Positions 10,112-19,760 of a stretch of 59,023 nucleotides of DNA are shown here, piece after piece (within the stretch, counting starts at the first letter, position 1; each line of letters starts with the position of its first letter). The DNA comes from Thermoproteota archaeon (GTDB lineage Archaea > Thermoproteota > Nitrososphaeria_A > Caldarchaeales > Calditenuaceae), in NCBI GenBank assembly GCA_030550155.1, contig JAUQPZ010000006.1, positions 1 to 59,023 on the forward strand, read 5' to 3'. The notes below the pieces were generated by a model, which saw only the letters and a list, made by a program, of their open reading frames with translations, was not told the DNA's origin and ran no database searches. The position numbers and the translations under genes are program-made.

Positions 10112-11146
10112 TCACTCTGAGGATATCCTGATAGGTATTCGGAGGCTCTCGTAATACTCCCTGATCCAGGGAAGGATCTCTCTTCCGAGGAGGTTGAGGA
10201 ATTTCTCCTCGTCGGGTGATGAGCTGTGAATGAATACTCTGTCAAAGCCCAGTTTAAGAAACTCTCCAAGAGCCTTGTAGATGTCGTCAGAATCGGAGGT
10301 TATGAGCCACGTCTTCTTGATCTTCTCAATCTCCACCTCGCCCACCATGCTCTCAAGCTCTCGAGGATCTGCGACGCGCTCCCTCTTCTCCCTCGGAATC
10401 GCGGTCGGCGCCCAGAAGACCGCCCCCTTAAGAGCCTTCTCGTAGTCGGGGTCATATGAGACTTTAAACTCCATACATCTGCTTAGAGAGGATACGTCTC
10501 TCCCCACCTTTCTGCCTCCCTCCTCTAAGGCGTTAACGATGGCTTGGTAGTTCTCGAGCCCCCTCGGATTTGTAAGGATGCCTTCCGCATACATCCCAGC
10601 TAGTTGGGCCACCTTCTTATCCGCCGTCGCTATGTAAAGCTTGATCTTCTTCTTGGGCTTAGTATAGAGCTTAGCCTTCACGAGTCTGTAATACTTCCCC
10701 TCATAATCGACGAAGTCCCCCTTCCAGAGCAAGTGTATGATCTCCACAGCCTCCTTAAGCCTCTCTACCTTCTCTGTATAGCTCGGCCACTGGAACCCCA
10801 ACGGGACCTCGTTCATCGCGTGCCCTGTCCCAACAGTTAGGAATATGCGTCCGGGATACATGTAGTCGAGTGTGGCGAAGGCCTGCGCAACTATCGCTGG
10901 ATGGTATCTGAAGAGAGGCGTCGTGACCGCTGTCCCGACCTCAACGCCCTTAAGCCTTTCGGCGACAGCGGTGAGCCATATCCATGGATGCGCGGAGTGT
11001 CCCCCGTTATCTCGCCAGGGATGGAAGTGGTCGCTCGTGACAATTGTGTCGAAGCCCACAACAGATGCGTGTATGGCTAAATCTAACAGCCTGTCAGGGG
11101 GATACTGCTCCTGAGCGACCCAGTAGCCGAGGCTGATTCCCCTCAT
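10112..11146 (-). CDS. F420-dependent glucose-6-phosphate dehydrogenase-like LLM-class oxidoreductase
   Basis: SDHFHPWRDNGGHSAHPWIWLTAVAERLK, TPLFRYHPAIVAQAFATLDYMYPGRIFLTVGTGHAMNE closely resemble Mycobacterium FGD; start chosen at MRGISLGYW. Confidence 0.75.
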   Translation of the reverse strand: MRGISLGYWVAQEQYPPDRLLDLAIHASVVGFDTIVTSDHFHPWRDNGGHSAHPWIWLTAVAERLKGVEVGTAVTTPLFRYHPAIVAQAFATLDYMYPGRIFLTVGTGHAMNEVPLGFQWPSYTEKVERLKEAVEIIHLLWKGDFVDYEGKYYRLVKAKLYTKPKKKIKLYIATADKKVAQLAGMYAEGILTNPRGLENYQAIVNALEEGGRKVGRDVSSLSRCMEFKVSYDPDYEKALKGAVFWAPTAIPREKRERVADPRELESMVGEVEIEKIKKTWLITSDSDDIYKALGEFLKLGFDRVFIHSSSPDEEKFLNLLGREILPWIREYYESLRIPIRISSE

Positions 11147-11242
11147 CCGCGCATCCACTCCCTTAGCCAAATATATCTTTACCCACAGCCATTCCAACGA
11201 TTGTTAAAAATCTCTATAACGAAGGTAAGACGTAACTGTCTT

Positions 11243-11905
11243 GTGAAGGTAATACTGCTGTCCCACCCCATCACCAGCTCCACCCCCCTATACCCTGGAA
11301 CCCCGCCCGTCGAGCTGTCCCAGCTCAGGAACATAGAGCGCGGCGACTCAAGCAATCTCTGGCGTATAGCCATGGCCAATCACACTGGGACACACGTCGA
11401 CGCACCCAACCACTTCTACAGCCAAGGCAGAAAGATCTCGGAATACACCCTGGAGGAGCTTGTCTTCCGCCAAGTAAAGGTATTCGAAATTTTCAAGGAG
11501 CCGGGGGGCGAGGTTTCTGCAGGCGACCTCGAGCCGTTTAAAGAGACAATGAGGGAGAGCGAAATGATTCTCATTAGGACTGGTCTTGAGAGGTTTAGGA
11601 GACTCGACCCCGCCGCCTACGCCGAGAAGGGTGTTCTATTCTCTCCCTCTGCTGCTCATCTCCTAAGAGAAGCGGCTCCAAGGCTGAGAGGTCTGGGGAT
11701 CGATGCCATAAGTGTCTCAACTCCCCTGAGAAGGGCTGAGGGGCGAGAGACGCACAGAATACTTCTCTCCGACAACAGGTTCCTGATTGTGGAGGACATG
11801 GCGCTAGAGGGGAAGCCCACGGTGTTCAGCTACGTCATAGTTGCGCCCCTCCTAGTCGCCGAGGTTGATAGCGCCCCATGCACAGTTATCGGAATCACCG
11901 AGTAG
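11243..11905 (+). CDS. cyclase family / kynurenine formamidase-like metal hydrolase
   Basis: ILLSHPITSSTPLYPGTPP, NHTGTHVDAPNHF motif. Confidence 0.8.
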   Translation: MKVILLSHPITSSTPLYPGTPPVELSQLRNIERGDSSNLWRIAMANHTGTHVDAPNHFYSQGRKISEYTLEELVFRQVKVFEIFKEPGGEVSAGDLEPFKETMRESEMILIRTGLERFRRLDPAAYAEKGVLFSPSAAHLLREAAPRLRGLGIDAISVSTPLRRAEGRETHRILLSDNRFLIVEDMALEGKPTVFSYVIVAPLLVAEVDSAPCTVIGITE

Positions 11906-12290
11906 CCCTCCTCAAGCCTTGCAAAGACTCCAACAGCCTCTCTACCTCACCCTTAAAGTCAAGTGTTCCGTGACCCACCAACCCTCCACCCATCGCGCGC
12001 GGTATGTGAAGAAGCTCGTGTAGGACAACCTCGGCCTTCTGGCGCTCTGACAAAGAGTCGAAGCTCTCCGAGATGAACTCTATAACGTAGTGAGGCCTCA
12101 GACCCATGCCCGCCCAAAGAGCCCTACTCCCCGTATGGACGCGGGCTACAGTACCCCTAGCCCTTGCTTCGAAGCTTCTCACGCATCTAATCCTCGAGAA
12201 GTCTAGGTGGGAGAGACCGGCCCCCACCCCGATCTCCCTCACATACTCCTCAAGACCCTTATCCCTAACATATCTTGGCATAGCCACCAC
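11895..12290 (-). CDS. putative zinc metallopeptidase
   Basis: 131 aa; VVLHELLHIPRAMGGGLVGHG. Confidence 0.6.
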   Translation of the reverse strand: MVAMPRYVRDKGLEEYVREIGVGAGLSHLDFSRIRCVRSFEARARGTVARVHTGSRALWAGMGLRPHYVIEFISESFDSLSERQKAEVVLHELLHIPRAMGGGLVGHGTLDFKGEVERLLESLQGLRRATR

Positions 12291-12367
12291 CGCTACCCAG
12301 AGCCCTCATATAACCCTCTAGCCGAAAAATACAAAGCATATAACTCCGCAGAAAGGATACACTCTAT

Positions 12368-12424
12368 GGGATGATGACCAACGTCCACGCCGAGATATGA
12401 GGCATCGATGGGCAGTCTGACCCC
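12368..12424 (+). ncRNA. candidate C/D box guide sRNA
   Basis: C box ATGATGA 12371-12377, D'-like CCGA 12390-12393 after exactly 12 nt, D box CTGA 12417-12420, flanking GGG/CCC pairing; intergenic. Confidence 0.45.
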
Positions 12425-12428
12425 GTCC

Positions 12429-14771
12429 TCAGCTTGTGCCGACGATATTGTGCATAACCATTAGGTCCTCTTTGAAGAGTGATAGTTGTTCAGGGATGGT
12501 CACCTCTATGGGCTCCCTGAGAGAGAGGTTTTTCTCCTTCTTCTGCTTCCAGACGCTGCTATTGAACTCGACCAGCGCCTCGGTGTATTTGGAGAAGCTT
12601 TTGTCCCAGCGTGGTATGGGTAATCTCTCCAAATGTATCGACTTTTCAGAGTATAGTGTCCTCCAGATGTAGTCTGTTATGAAGGGCGTTATGGGTGCCA
12701 ACAGTTTGAGACAATTCTTGAGGATGAGGTGAAGCGTGTACCAAGCGGCCTCTGCGTTTCCTTTCTGGGAGCCGCGCCTCAGCGCCCTAATCTTGGTCAT
12801 CTCAATGTAGTGATTCGCGAAGATGTTCCAGACAAAGTTTCTTACACGGGTTGCGGGGACAAAAAAGTTGAACTCCCTGTAGCCTCTCATCGACTCCTCT
12901 ATCAGTATTGACAGCTCTGAGAGCACCCACCTGTCCGCGGGAGTCAGACGTGCGCGACTCGGCTGAGGAAACTGTGACACATACCTCGCAATGTTCCAGA
13001 GCTTAGTTATGAATTTCCCCGCACTCGCTATTCTCTGCTCAGATATTCTAAAGTCGTATCCAAGGCTTGCCTCCTGTGCACACCAGAACCTGAAAACGTC
13101 GGCCCCATATTTTTCCAGTATGGGGCGCGGGTCGATGACGTTCCCCCTGCTCTTACTCATCTTTTCACCCTTCTCATCCAGCCCCATCCCACTAATCCAA
13201 ACAGCCCTGAAAGGCGGCTTTCCTGCCAGCTGATAGCAGCGGAGCAGTGTGTAGTAGAGCCAAGTTCTTACAATGTCTTTTCCCTGGGGTCTGACGGAGA
13301 CAGGGTAGGCGCGTCTGAAAAATTTTTCATCCCTCAGGTAACCCGATATGAAGAGAGGTGAGATGCTCGAGTCAACCCACGTGTCAAGCGTCCTCTCCTC
13401 TCCTTGAAACTCGGTGCCTCCACAGTTGTAGCACTTTTCAAAAGGCGGGCTCTCCATCCAGGGGCGATAATATTTTCCAGGCTGTGGCAGGTTTGGTTGT
13501 CCACAAGACTTGCAGTACCAGATAGGGATCTCTGTGGCGTAGTATCTCCGCCTAGAGATGGGCCAGTCGATTTTAAGCGAGTTTATCCAGTCTATCAGTA
13601 GCTGCCTGTGAAACTCGGGGTAGAACGTCATCTTGGAGCTTGCCTCTAACAGCTCCTCCTTAAGGCTCAGCTGCGTCAAATAGTACTCATCCATCGGGAT
13701 GATCTCTATAGGCGTGTTAGACCTCTCACAGATAGGAATCTGATGTATTATCCTCTCAATCTTCACAACCCTGCCCTCATCTTTTAACATGTCGATAATC
13801 CTCTGCCTCGCCTCTTCGACAGTTAAACCCCTCAACGGGCCAGCGGCCTCCAGCATCCTACCGTCTGTGCCTATGAGTATAACCTCTTCCAAGCCTAGCT
13901 CCCGGAAGAGCTGAACGTCACTCTTGTCGCCATAGCTACAAATCATCACGATGCCTGAACCGAAGTCGGGTCTCGCAGCGGGGTGAGCAATTATCGGCAC
14001 CTCCCTCCCATAAACCGGCACCAGCGCTCGCCGCTTCTCTAATCCTTGATACCTATCATCTGCCGGGTTGTAGATAATGGCTTTGCAGGCTCCTAAAAGC
14101 TCAGGCCTAGTGCTGGCAACCACAATGCTTCCCTCACCCACGAGGTCGAATACCATGTATACAAGATCTGTGGGCAGCTCGGCGTAATCGATCTCCGCGT
14201 CGGCAACTGTGGTGCCGCAGTCGTAGCAGAAGTTGTTAGGCCTGCTGGACCTGTAGATGAGCTCTCTCTTAAACAAGTCGATAAATGTTGTCTGTGTAAG
14301 CGCCCTATATTCCGGCGAATCGGTCCTGTAATGGTTTTTGAAATCTCCCGAGAGGCCAGCTCTCCTCATCACCCAGAGCATCTCAGACTCCAGCTCATCG
14401 AGTGTCTCAGAACAGATACGTATGAAGTCCGACCTAGGTAACGCTGTAAGCCTGATCTTCTTCTCCCTCTCCACATATCGCTCGACGGGAATACCGTTTC
14501 TATCAATACCTATGGGGAAGTAGACTTCATGCCCCATCATGCGTGCGGTCCTAGCAATCATGTCTATCTGGGTGTAGTGCGCAGCTGCGCCGATATGCCA
14601 AGGCCTGCCCGAGGGATATGGGGGCGGTGTGTCGATTAGGAAAAGCCTCTTCCTTGACTTTCCGTCGAATCTGTATAGGTCCTCCTCCTCCCATTTCTTA
14701 AGTATCTCTAGCTCGAGGCTAGGGTCCCATCTCGTCTCCTTCAGCTTTGGCTCAAACGCTGGGGCATCCAA
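12429..14771 (-). CDS. valS: valyl-tRNA synthetase
   Basis: 780 aa; PPYPSGRPWHIGAAAHY, IPICERSNTPIEIIPMDEYYL, EKMSKSRGNVIDP. Confidence 0.93.
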   Translation of the reverse strand: MDAPAFEPKLKETRWDPSLELEILKKWEEEDLYRFDGKSRKRLFLIDTPPPYPSGRPWHIGAAAHYTQIDMIARTARMMGHEVYFPIGIDRNGIPVERYVEREKKIRLTALPRSDFIRICSETLDELESEMLWVMRRAGLSGDFKNHYRTDSPEYRALTQTTFIDLFKRELIYRSSRPNNFCYDCGTTVADAEIDYAELPTDLVYMVFDLVGEGSIVVASTRPELLGACKAIIYNPADDRYQGLEKRRALVPVYGREVPIIAHPAARPDFGSGIVMICSYGDKSDVQLFRELGLEEVILIGTDGRMLEAAGPLRGLTVEEARQRIIDMLKDEGRVVKIERIIHQIPICERSNTPIEIIPMDEYYLTQLSLKEELLEASSKMTFYPEFHRQLLIDWINSLKIDWPISRRRYYATEIPIWYCKSCGQPNLPQPGKYYRPWMESPPFEKCYNCGGTEFQGEERTLDTWVDSSISPLFISGYLRDEKFFRRAYPVSVRPQGKDIVRTWLYYTLLRCYQLAGKPPFRAVWISGMGLDEKGEKMSKSRGNVIDPRPILEKYGADVFRFWCAQEASLGYDFRISEQRIASAGKFITKLWNIARYVSQFPQPSRARLTPADRWVLSELSILIEESMRGYREFNFFVPATRVRNFVWNIFANHYIEMTKIRALRRGSQKGNAEAAWYTLHLILKNCLKLLAPITPFITDYIWRTLYSEKSIHLERLPIPRWDKSFSKYTEALVEFNSSVWKQKKEKNLSLREPIEVTIPEQLSLFKEDLMVMHNIVGTS

Positions 14772-14788
14772 TGCTAAAGCTCAACTAG

Positions 14789-15160
14789 CTATGGAGCCAT
14801 AAATATCTGTTGTATACTTCTCAGACCCCTCCTGTATCTCTGAGTCTTCCTCAACCTACTTCTCAGAGAGTAGTCGAGCTGGAGATAAGATGAGAATTTT
14901 TCGCCCACCCATCTCAGAATGCTCTCACCCTCCCTATCCAAGTCCAGCAGTGGAATTACCTTAACACAATCCAACCCATTCTCGACTATTCGCAACAGCT
15001 CGTTAAGAGTGTAAATCTTGCCTTTAACGCCTCTCTCGATCAAGGCACCCCGATCTCCAACTCCCTCGACGAGTATCGTGGCGCCTGACGAACATTCCTC
15101 GTTTAGAAGCTGAACGATATCTCGGATTTCCTCCTCTTCCTCGCCTCTAAATGTTTTCAT
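14789..15160 (-). CDS. TOPRIM-domain protein
   Basis: ATILVEGVGDRGALIERGVKGKIYT... VIPLLDLDREGES toprim signature. Confidence 0.7.
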   Translation of the reverse strand: MKTFRGEEEEEIRDIVQLLNEECSSGATILVEGVGDRGALIERGVKGKIYTLNELLRIVENGLDCVKVIPLLDLDREGESILRWVGEKFSSYLQLDYSLRSRLRKTQRYRRGLRSIQQIFMAP

Positions 15161-15280
15161 TACTCAGTAAAACGTGGGGTCTCCAGATATTTAGTGTTAT
15201 CACAATTTGCAACAGAAATCGCTCTTTTTCAGTGGAGTGGTGTTCCCAGATATTAATCAACGTATTACGAACCTTTATCT

Positions 15281-15466
15281 ATGATACACTTTCAGACTGG
15301 TCCCCGAGGTGTAGTCTGGTTGAAGGTGGTTACAGTTCATCTTCCTGAGGCATACCTTGAAGCGATAGACGAACTGGTAAAGAGGCGTCTCTACCCAAAC
15401 AGGGCCGAGGCCATTAGAATGGCTGTGAGAGATTTCATCAAAGAGGAGGCTCGGTCAAGTGAGTAG
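15281..15466 (+). CDS. ribbon-helix-helix transcriptional regulator (CdrS-like)
   Basis: VVTVHLPEAYLEAIDELVKRRLYPNRAEAIRMAVRDFIKEE; overlaps ftsZ start. Confidence 0.8.
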   Translation: MIHFQTGPRGVVWLKVVTVHLPEAYLEAIDELVKRRLYPNRAEAIRMAVRDFIKEEARSSE

Positions 15467-16631
15467 CCAGGAGTCCTTAGCCGGGGGGCATGAGGAGAAT
15501 TTCGGTGTAAAGATTAAGCTACTGGGGCTAGGGGGAGCCGGAAGCAACACCGTCCACAGGCTTATCTCCTCCGGCCTATACGGCGCTACCGCAATAGCTG
15601 CCAACACTGACAAGCAACACCTCGATACGGTGAATGCCCACCACAAAATTCTCCTGGGGCCCAGAACTACTCGGGACCACGGAGCTGGCGGAAACCCTGA
15701 AGTAGGAAGATTGGCAGCTGAGGAGAGCGTCGAGGAGATCAAAAAATTTCTCGATGGAGCTGACCTGGTCTTCATAGCCGCAGGGCTTGGCGGGGGGACG
15801 GGGACGGGGGCAGCCCCTGTCTGCGCCAAGATCGCGAGGGAGCTGGGAGCTATAGTTGTGGGAGTTGTTACGATGCCCTTTAGGTTCGAGGGCGGTATTA
15901 GAAAGAGGATAGCTCTTAGGGGGCTCTCCGAGCTCCAACAGCATGTCAACACGGTTGTGGTCATCGACAATAACAGGCTGCTCGAGCTTTATCCGCAATA
16001 CAATCTTAAGACAGCCTTCTCCCTCGCCGACGAGGTAATAAATAATATGATTTTGAGTATAACGGAATCGATTGTAAAGCCCAGCTTAATCAACATTGAC
16101 TTTGAGGATTTCAAGACCGTTGTCTCGCGAGGCCGATTAGCAACTCTAGGCATCGGGAGGAGCAGCTCACCCAATAGAGCAGAGGAGGCGACCTTTAACG
16201 CGCTTCAATCACCCCTCTTTGAAGGTAGTATGGACCTCGAGGGTGTGGGTGCCGCGATAGTGCATGTTACGGGAGGCGAGGACATGAAGCTTAAAGAGGC
16301 CTCCAGGCCGCCGGAGATAATTTATGAGCTGATGGGTGATAACGGGCTGATTGTCTGGGGTGCAAGGGTGGACAACTACTACAACGCCACGATGCAGGTC
16401 TCTCTGATACTGGCCGGTCTTGAGACTGAGAACTACATAAGGGATATGGCCAACGCTGTTCAGGAGGTGGGTGATCTCTTCCCTAAGAGAGAGCATGGGA
16501 ACGAGAGCCAGACGAGGAGGGAGGCTGCGGAAGAGCCTGCGAGAGCCCAAGCAAGCGAGGTTGACGAGCTGGACAGAATAATCTCGGAGCTCGGCATAAA
16601 GAGGCTCAGCGGACAAAAGGCAAGCATCTAG
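15459..16631 (+). CDS. ftsZ: cell division protein FtsZ
   Basis: GLGGAGSNTVHRL, IAAGLGGGTGTGAAPV, FSLADEVINNM. Confidence 0.95.
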   Translation: MSSQESLAGGHEENFGVKIKLLGLGGAGSNTVHRLISSGLYGATAIAANTDKQHLDTVNAHHKILLGPRTTRDHGAGGNPEVGRLAAEESVEEIKKFLDGADLVFIAAGLGGGTGTGAAPVCAKIARELGAIVVGVVTMPFRFEGGIRKRIALRGLSELQQHVNTVVVIDNNRLLELYPQYNLKTAFSLADEVINNMILSITESIVKPSLINIDFEDFKTVVSRGRLATLGIGRSSSPNRAEEATFNALQSPLFEGSMDLEGVGAAIVHVTGGEDMKLKEASRPPEIIYELMGDNGLIVWGARVDNYYNATMQVSLILAGLETENYIRDMANAVQEVGDLFPKREHGNESQTRREAAEEPARAQASEVDELDRIISELGIKRLSGQKASI

Positions 16632-16635
16632 GCTT

Positions 16636-18318
16636 CTAAGACTCTGCCAGCGCTTTCCCTCCTAACTTAAGGCTCTCAATATCTTTTATCTTCCTAAAAA
16701 GAGGCTTAGGCCTCTCAATCCTTGTCCCAGGCAAAACAAGCTCGCTACCCAACCTATCCCAGCTCTTGCTCATGCCAAAATCCAGACCCAGCATCCTCCT
16801 CAGCTCTGAGGCTGTATCAGGTGTAAACATGTCTAAGAGTATCGAGAGAGCCCCCGCGAGCTGCACCCCCACGTAGAGTGTCGTGGCGGCTCTCCGCCTA
16901 TCCGTCTTGACAAGCTTCCAAGGCTCCTTCATGTTCAGATACCCGTTCGCCCCTTTAACCAGCGACAGGACCTCGATAAGCGATTGCCTCTCCCTAATCT
17001 CCTCCATCAGCTCTTCGATCTTCCCCTTAGTCTCTGAAGCCTGGCTGAGGAGCCTCTCATCATACTCGTCTAGGTCTTGGGGGGCAGGCACCTCTCCATC
17101 GAAATACTGGTTGATGAAGGTCAAGACTCTGTGAACGTAGTTGCCTATATCGTCGTTGAGGTCGCTGTTTACGGTGGATATAAAGTCTTGCCACTTGAAG
17201 TTTGTGTCGCTTGTCTCGGGTCTGATCTTGATGAGATAGTATCTCCAGTAGTCGCTCTTAAGGAGATCGAGGGCCTCGTCGAGCCATATCCCTATCTTCT
17301 TGCTTTTCGAGAATTTCTGGCCCTCATATGTGAGGTATTCTGTGGCCGAGACGCTCCACGGGAGGGGGAAGTCGTCCCCGTGGGCCAGTAGGAGGGCTGG
17401 CAGGATGATTGTGTGGAAAGGTATATTGTCCTTGCCTATGAAGTATACAGTCTTGGTCTCGGGGTCGCGCCAATATCTTTCCCAGAAAGCGGGGTCCCCT
17501 CTCCGAACTCCCAGCTCAACTGTCGCTGAAAGATATCCGAGCACGGCCTCAAACCATACGTAGATCGTCTTACCGTCGGAGCCTGGGAACGGCGCCGGGA
17601 TCCCCCATCTATTGTCTCTTGTAACCGCCCTCGGCTTAAGCCCCTCCTCAATCCAGTTAAGGCTAAATGCCCTGACACGCTCGGGCATCTTATCGTTTGC
17701 TGCAAGCCAAGCCCTGAGCTTCTCTGAGAGCTGTGGCAGGTCGAAGAACCAGTGACGCGTGGATCTCACGATGGGTGATAAGCCACAGATGGCACAGATG
17801 GGGTTGAGCAGCTCGAGGGGGTCTAGGACTCTCCCACAGGCCTCGCACTGGTCTCCCCTCGCGTGGCTATATCCGCAGTGGGGGCATGTGCCAAGTACAA
17901 ATCTGTCGGGTAGGAATCTTCTGCAGTTTTCACAGTATAGCTGGTCGAGGTCTCGATCGAATATGTATCCGTTCCTGTAGATGCGTGTGAAGAATTCGCG
18001 GCAGAAGGAGATGTGGACTTCGTTATGGGTGCGGGTATAGTTGTCGAAGGAGAGGTTATATTTCTTGAAGAGGTCTACAACTTTTTCGTGATACTTGTCC
18101 GTTAGGCTCTTAGGGTCGACTCCCTGCCTAGCTGCCTCTACCTCGATTGGTGTGCCATGCTCGTCTGAGCCGCTCACAAATACCACATCCTCGCCCTTGA
18201 GCCTGAGGTATCTGGCGAAGACATCTGCCGATAGCTCAGAGCCTATCAGATTACCTATGTGCGGGACTCCATGAATATATGGCCACGCGCCTCCGACAAC
18301 CCATTTGCCGAGTTTCCC
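16636..18318 (-). CDS. metG: methionyl-tRNA synthetase; no standard start codon upstream of the HIGH motif
   Basis: frame GKWVVGGAWPYIHGVPHIGNLIGSELSADVFARYLRLKGEDVVFVSGSDEHGTPIEVEA...KFSKSKKIGIW; bounded by TGA at 18319-18321. Confidence 0.85.
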   Translation of the reverse strand, partial: GKLGKWVVGGAWPYIHGVPHIGNLIGSELSADVFARYLRLKGEDVVFVSGSDEHGTPIEVEAARQGVDPKSLTDKYHEKVVDLFKKYNLSFDNYTRTHNEVHISFCREFFTRIYRNGYIFDRDLDQLYCENCRRFLPDRFVLGTCPHCGYSHARGDQCEACGRVLDPLELLNPICAICGLSPIVRSTRHWFFDLPQLSEKLRAWLAANDKMPERVRAFSLNWIEEGLKPRAVTRDNRWGIPAPFPGSDGKTIYVWFEAVLGYLSATVELGVRRGDPAFWERYWRDPETKTVYFIGKDNIPFHTIILPALLLAHGDDFPLPWSVSATEYLTYEGQKFSKSKKIGIWLDEALDLLKSDYWRYYLIKIRPETSDTNFKWQDFISTVNSDLNDDIGNYVHRVLTFINQYFDGEVPAPQDLDEYDERLLSQASETKGKIEELMEEIRERQSLIEVLSLVKGANGYLNMKEPWKLVKTDRRRAATTLYVGVQLAGALSILLDMFTPDTASELRRMLGLDFGMSKSWDRLGSELVLPGTRIERPKPLFRKIKDIESLKLGGKALAES

Positions 18319-18373
18319 TCACCAGACTAAGCAACGCGCACTCGAGTATAAATCTAGCCCAGCCTGCGAGAAG

Positions 18374-18679
18374 TCAACGCCTCTTCCTCAGCAACAGCGC
18401 CAACGCCGCTCCCAAGACTCCATGCCAGAATACAAGGTTAAGGATAAGTGCGTTGATGTTTACGACCCAGAAGTCTGCCGGCCCCGTAAACGTGACAAGT
18501 GTGTGAATGGCCCACGGGAATGGGAAGCCATAGCTGTCGTGTACAAAGTCGGGCCACTCGCGCCTAAGACCCCAGCCGAGCGCAGCTAAGACGCAGACAG
18601 ACCAGGCCGCCAGAAGAGCCATGACTCGCCGCAGCAAGGCACCAGATAGAGGCCCCCCACATATATTAGCAATTGTCAT
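18374..18679 (-). CDS. small membrane protein
   Basis: 101-aa ORF with hydrophobic helices. Confidence 0.4.
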   Translation of the reverse strand: MTIANICGGPLSGALLRRVMALLAAWSVCVLAALGWGLRREWPDFVHDSYGFPFPWAIHTLVTFTGPADFWVVNINALILNLVFWHGVLGAALALLLRKRR

Positions 18680-18740
18680 ATTGTTGTCCGCCCTCGGGGC
18701 GGTTGCATGTTTAAATTAATCGAGGATGAGTGGTTTGACT

Positions 18741-18814
18741 GGGCCCGTAGCTCAGGCAGGTAGAGCGGCCGGCTCTTAACCGGTAGGTCGAGGGTTCAAA
18801 TCCCTCCGGGCCCG
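18741..18814 (+). tRNA. tRNA-Lys (anticodon CUU)
   Basis: 74-nt cloverleaf GGGCCCG...CGGGCCC-G, anticodon loop CTCTTAA. Confidence 0.93.
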
Positions 18815-18892
18815 CGGTTGATCTAAGCTTGCCTCCAGCCAGCTTAAATATCGGGCTATGAATAGACATCAGAGAGCGTGGGCGAGTGAGGT

Positions 18893-19354
18893 ATGTCGGC
18901 TAAGAAGATCGTGGACGAGATTGTAAAGCTGATTAAAGACCCCGAGACGGTTGGCTTGGCGACTCTCAGGCACTATCCGATGGAGAGGCGGATTTACAGG
19001 TGGTTCGGGGCTTGTGGTTTCAGCCTTGAGCTCGTTAGGTATGAGGGAGGGCGTAAGAGGAGGGTTGCTGTGCTTGTTGAGGCCCGCGCTAGGACTGCGG
19101 GGCGGGGCAGATTGAAAGGCTATGAAAAGTCTGGCGGCTCGGTAAGGTGCGTGATTGCTGAGGAGGTGAACGGGGGGTTGAAGTATAGGGTCTTAAGGGG
19201 TAGCTATCGAGACATGGAGGAGCTCTTCGGGGCCGTTGAAGCTGTTAGGAGTGCATTCTACGAGCGATACAGGGCGCTTAAGCCAGAGATGAAGGAGAAA
19301 GAGGTCTTCCACGTGGCGGGCATTCCTGATGATGAGCTGCTGCTCGGCGTTTAG
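18893..19354 (+). CDS. conserved hypothetical protein
   Basis: 153-aa ORF. Confidence 0.55.
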   Translation: MSAKKIVDEIVKLIKDPETVGLATLRHYPMERRIYRWFGACGFSLELVRYEGGRKRRVAVLVEARARTAGRGRLKGYEKSGGSVRCVIAEEVNGGLKYRVLRGSYRDMEELFGAVEAVRSAFYERYRALKPEMKEKEVFHVAGIPDDELLLGV

Positions 19355-19466
19355 CCCGCGTGAATAAGGCTTCTATGGAACTGTAGCGGGGTATTACTGT
19401 GATATCTCCCCCAAAGCCGTCTCGTAAAATAATTTATTCGGAGGCGCGTGAGGGGCCTTTCTTGAA

Positions 19467-19754
19467 ATGGACAGGGCGTCTCGTGGACTGGTTACAGTTG
19501 GGTTAGGTCTGGGGATAGGCGTAGCGCCAACCCTCATAGGTTTGGCTCTAGTGGCTGTGGGGATGGCTTCGTCTCCCTTTGTCCAAGGCCTCATGGCGGA
19601 GCTGGCAGGATTATTCTCTGTTAATCTGTTGCTTTCTCTGGCAGCCAGCCCACTCATCGTCATAGGCCTTATGGACTTTCGGAGAGGTATAAGGGCTAGA
19701 GCCGTCCTGCAAGAGCCCGAAGCCGAGGAAAAAGAAGAAATCCCCGCACCATAG
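19467..19754 (+). CDS. small membrane protein
   Basis: 95 aa, two hydrophobic segments. Confidence 0.45.
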   Translation: MDRASRGLVTVGLGLGIGVAPTLIGLALVAVGMASSPFVQGLMAELAGLFSVNLLLSLAASPLIVIGLMDFRRGIRARAVLQEPEAEEKEEIPAP

Positions 19755-19760
19755 CGGCTT

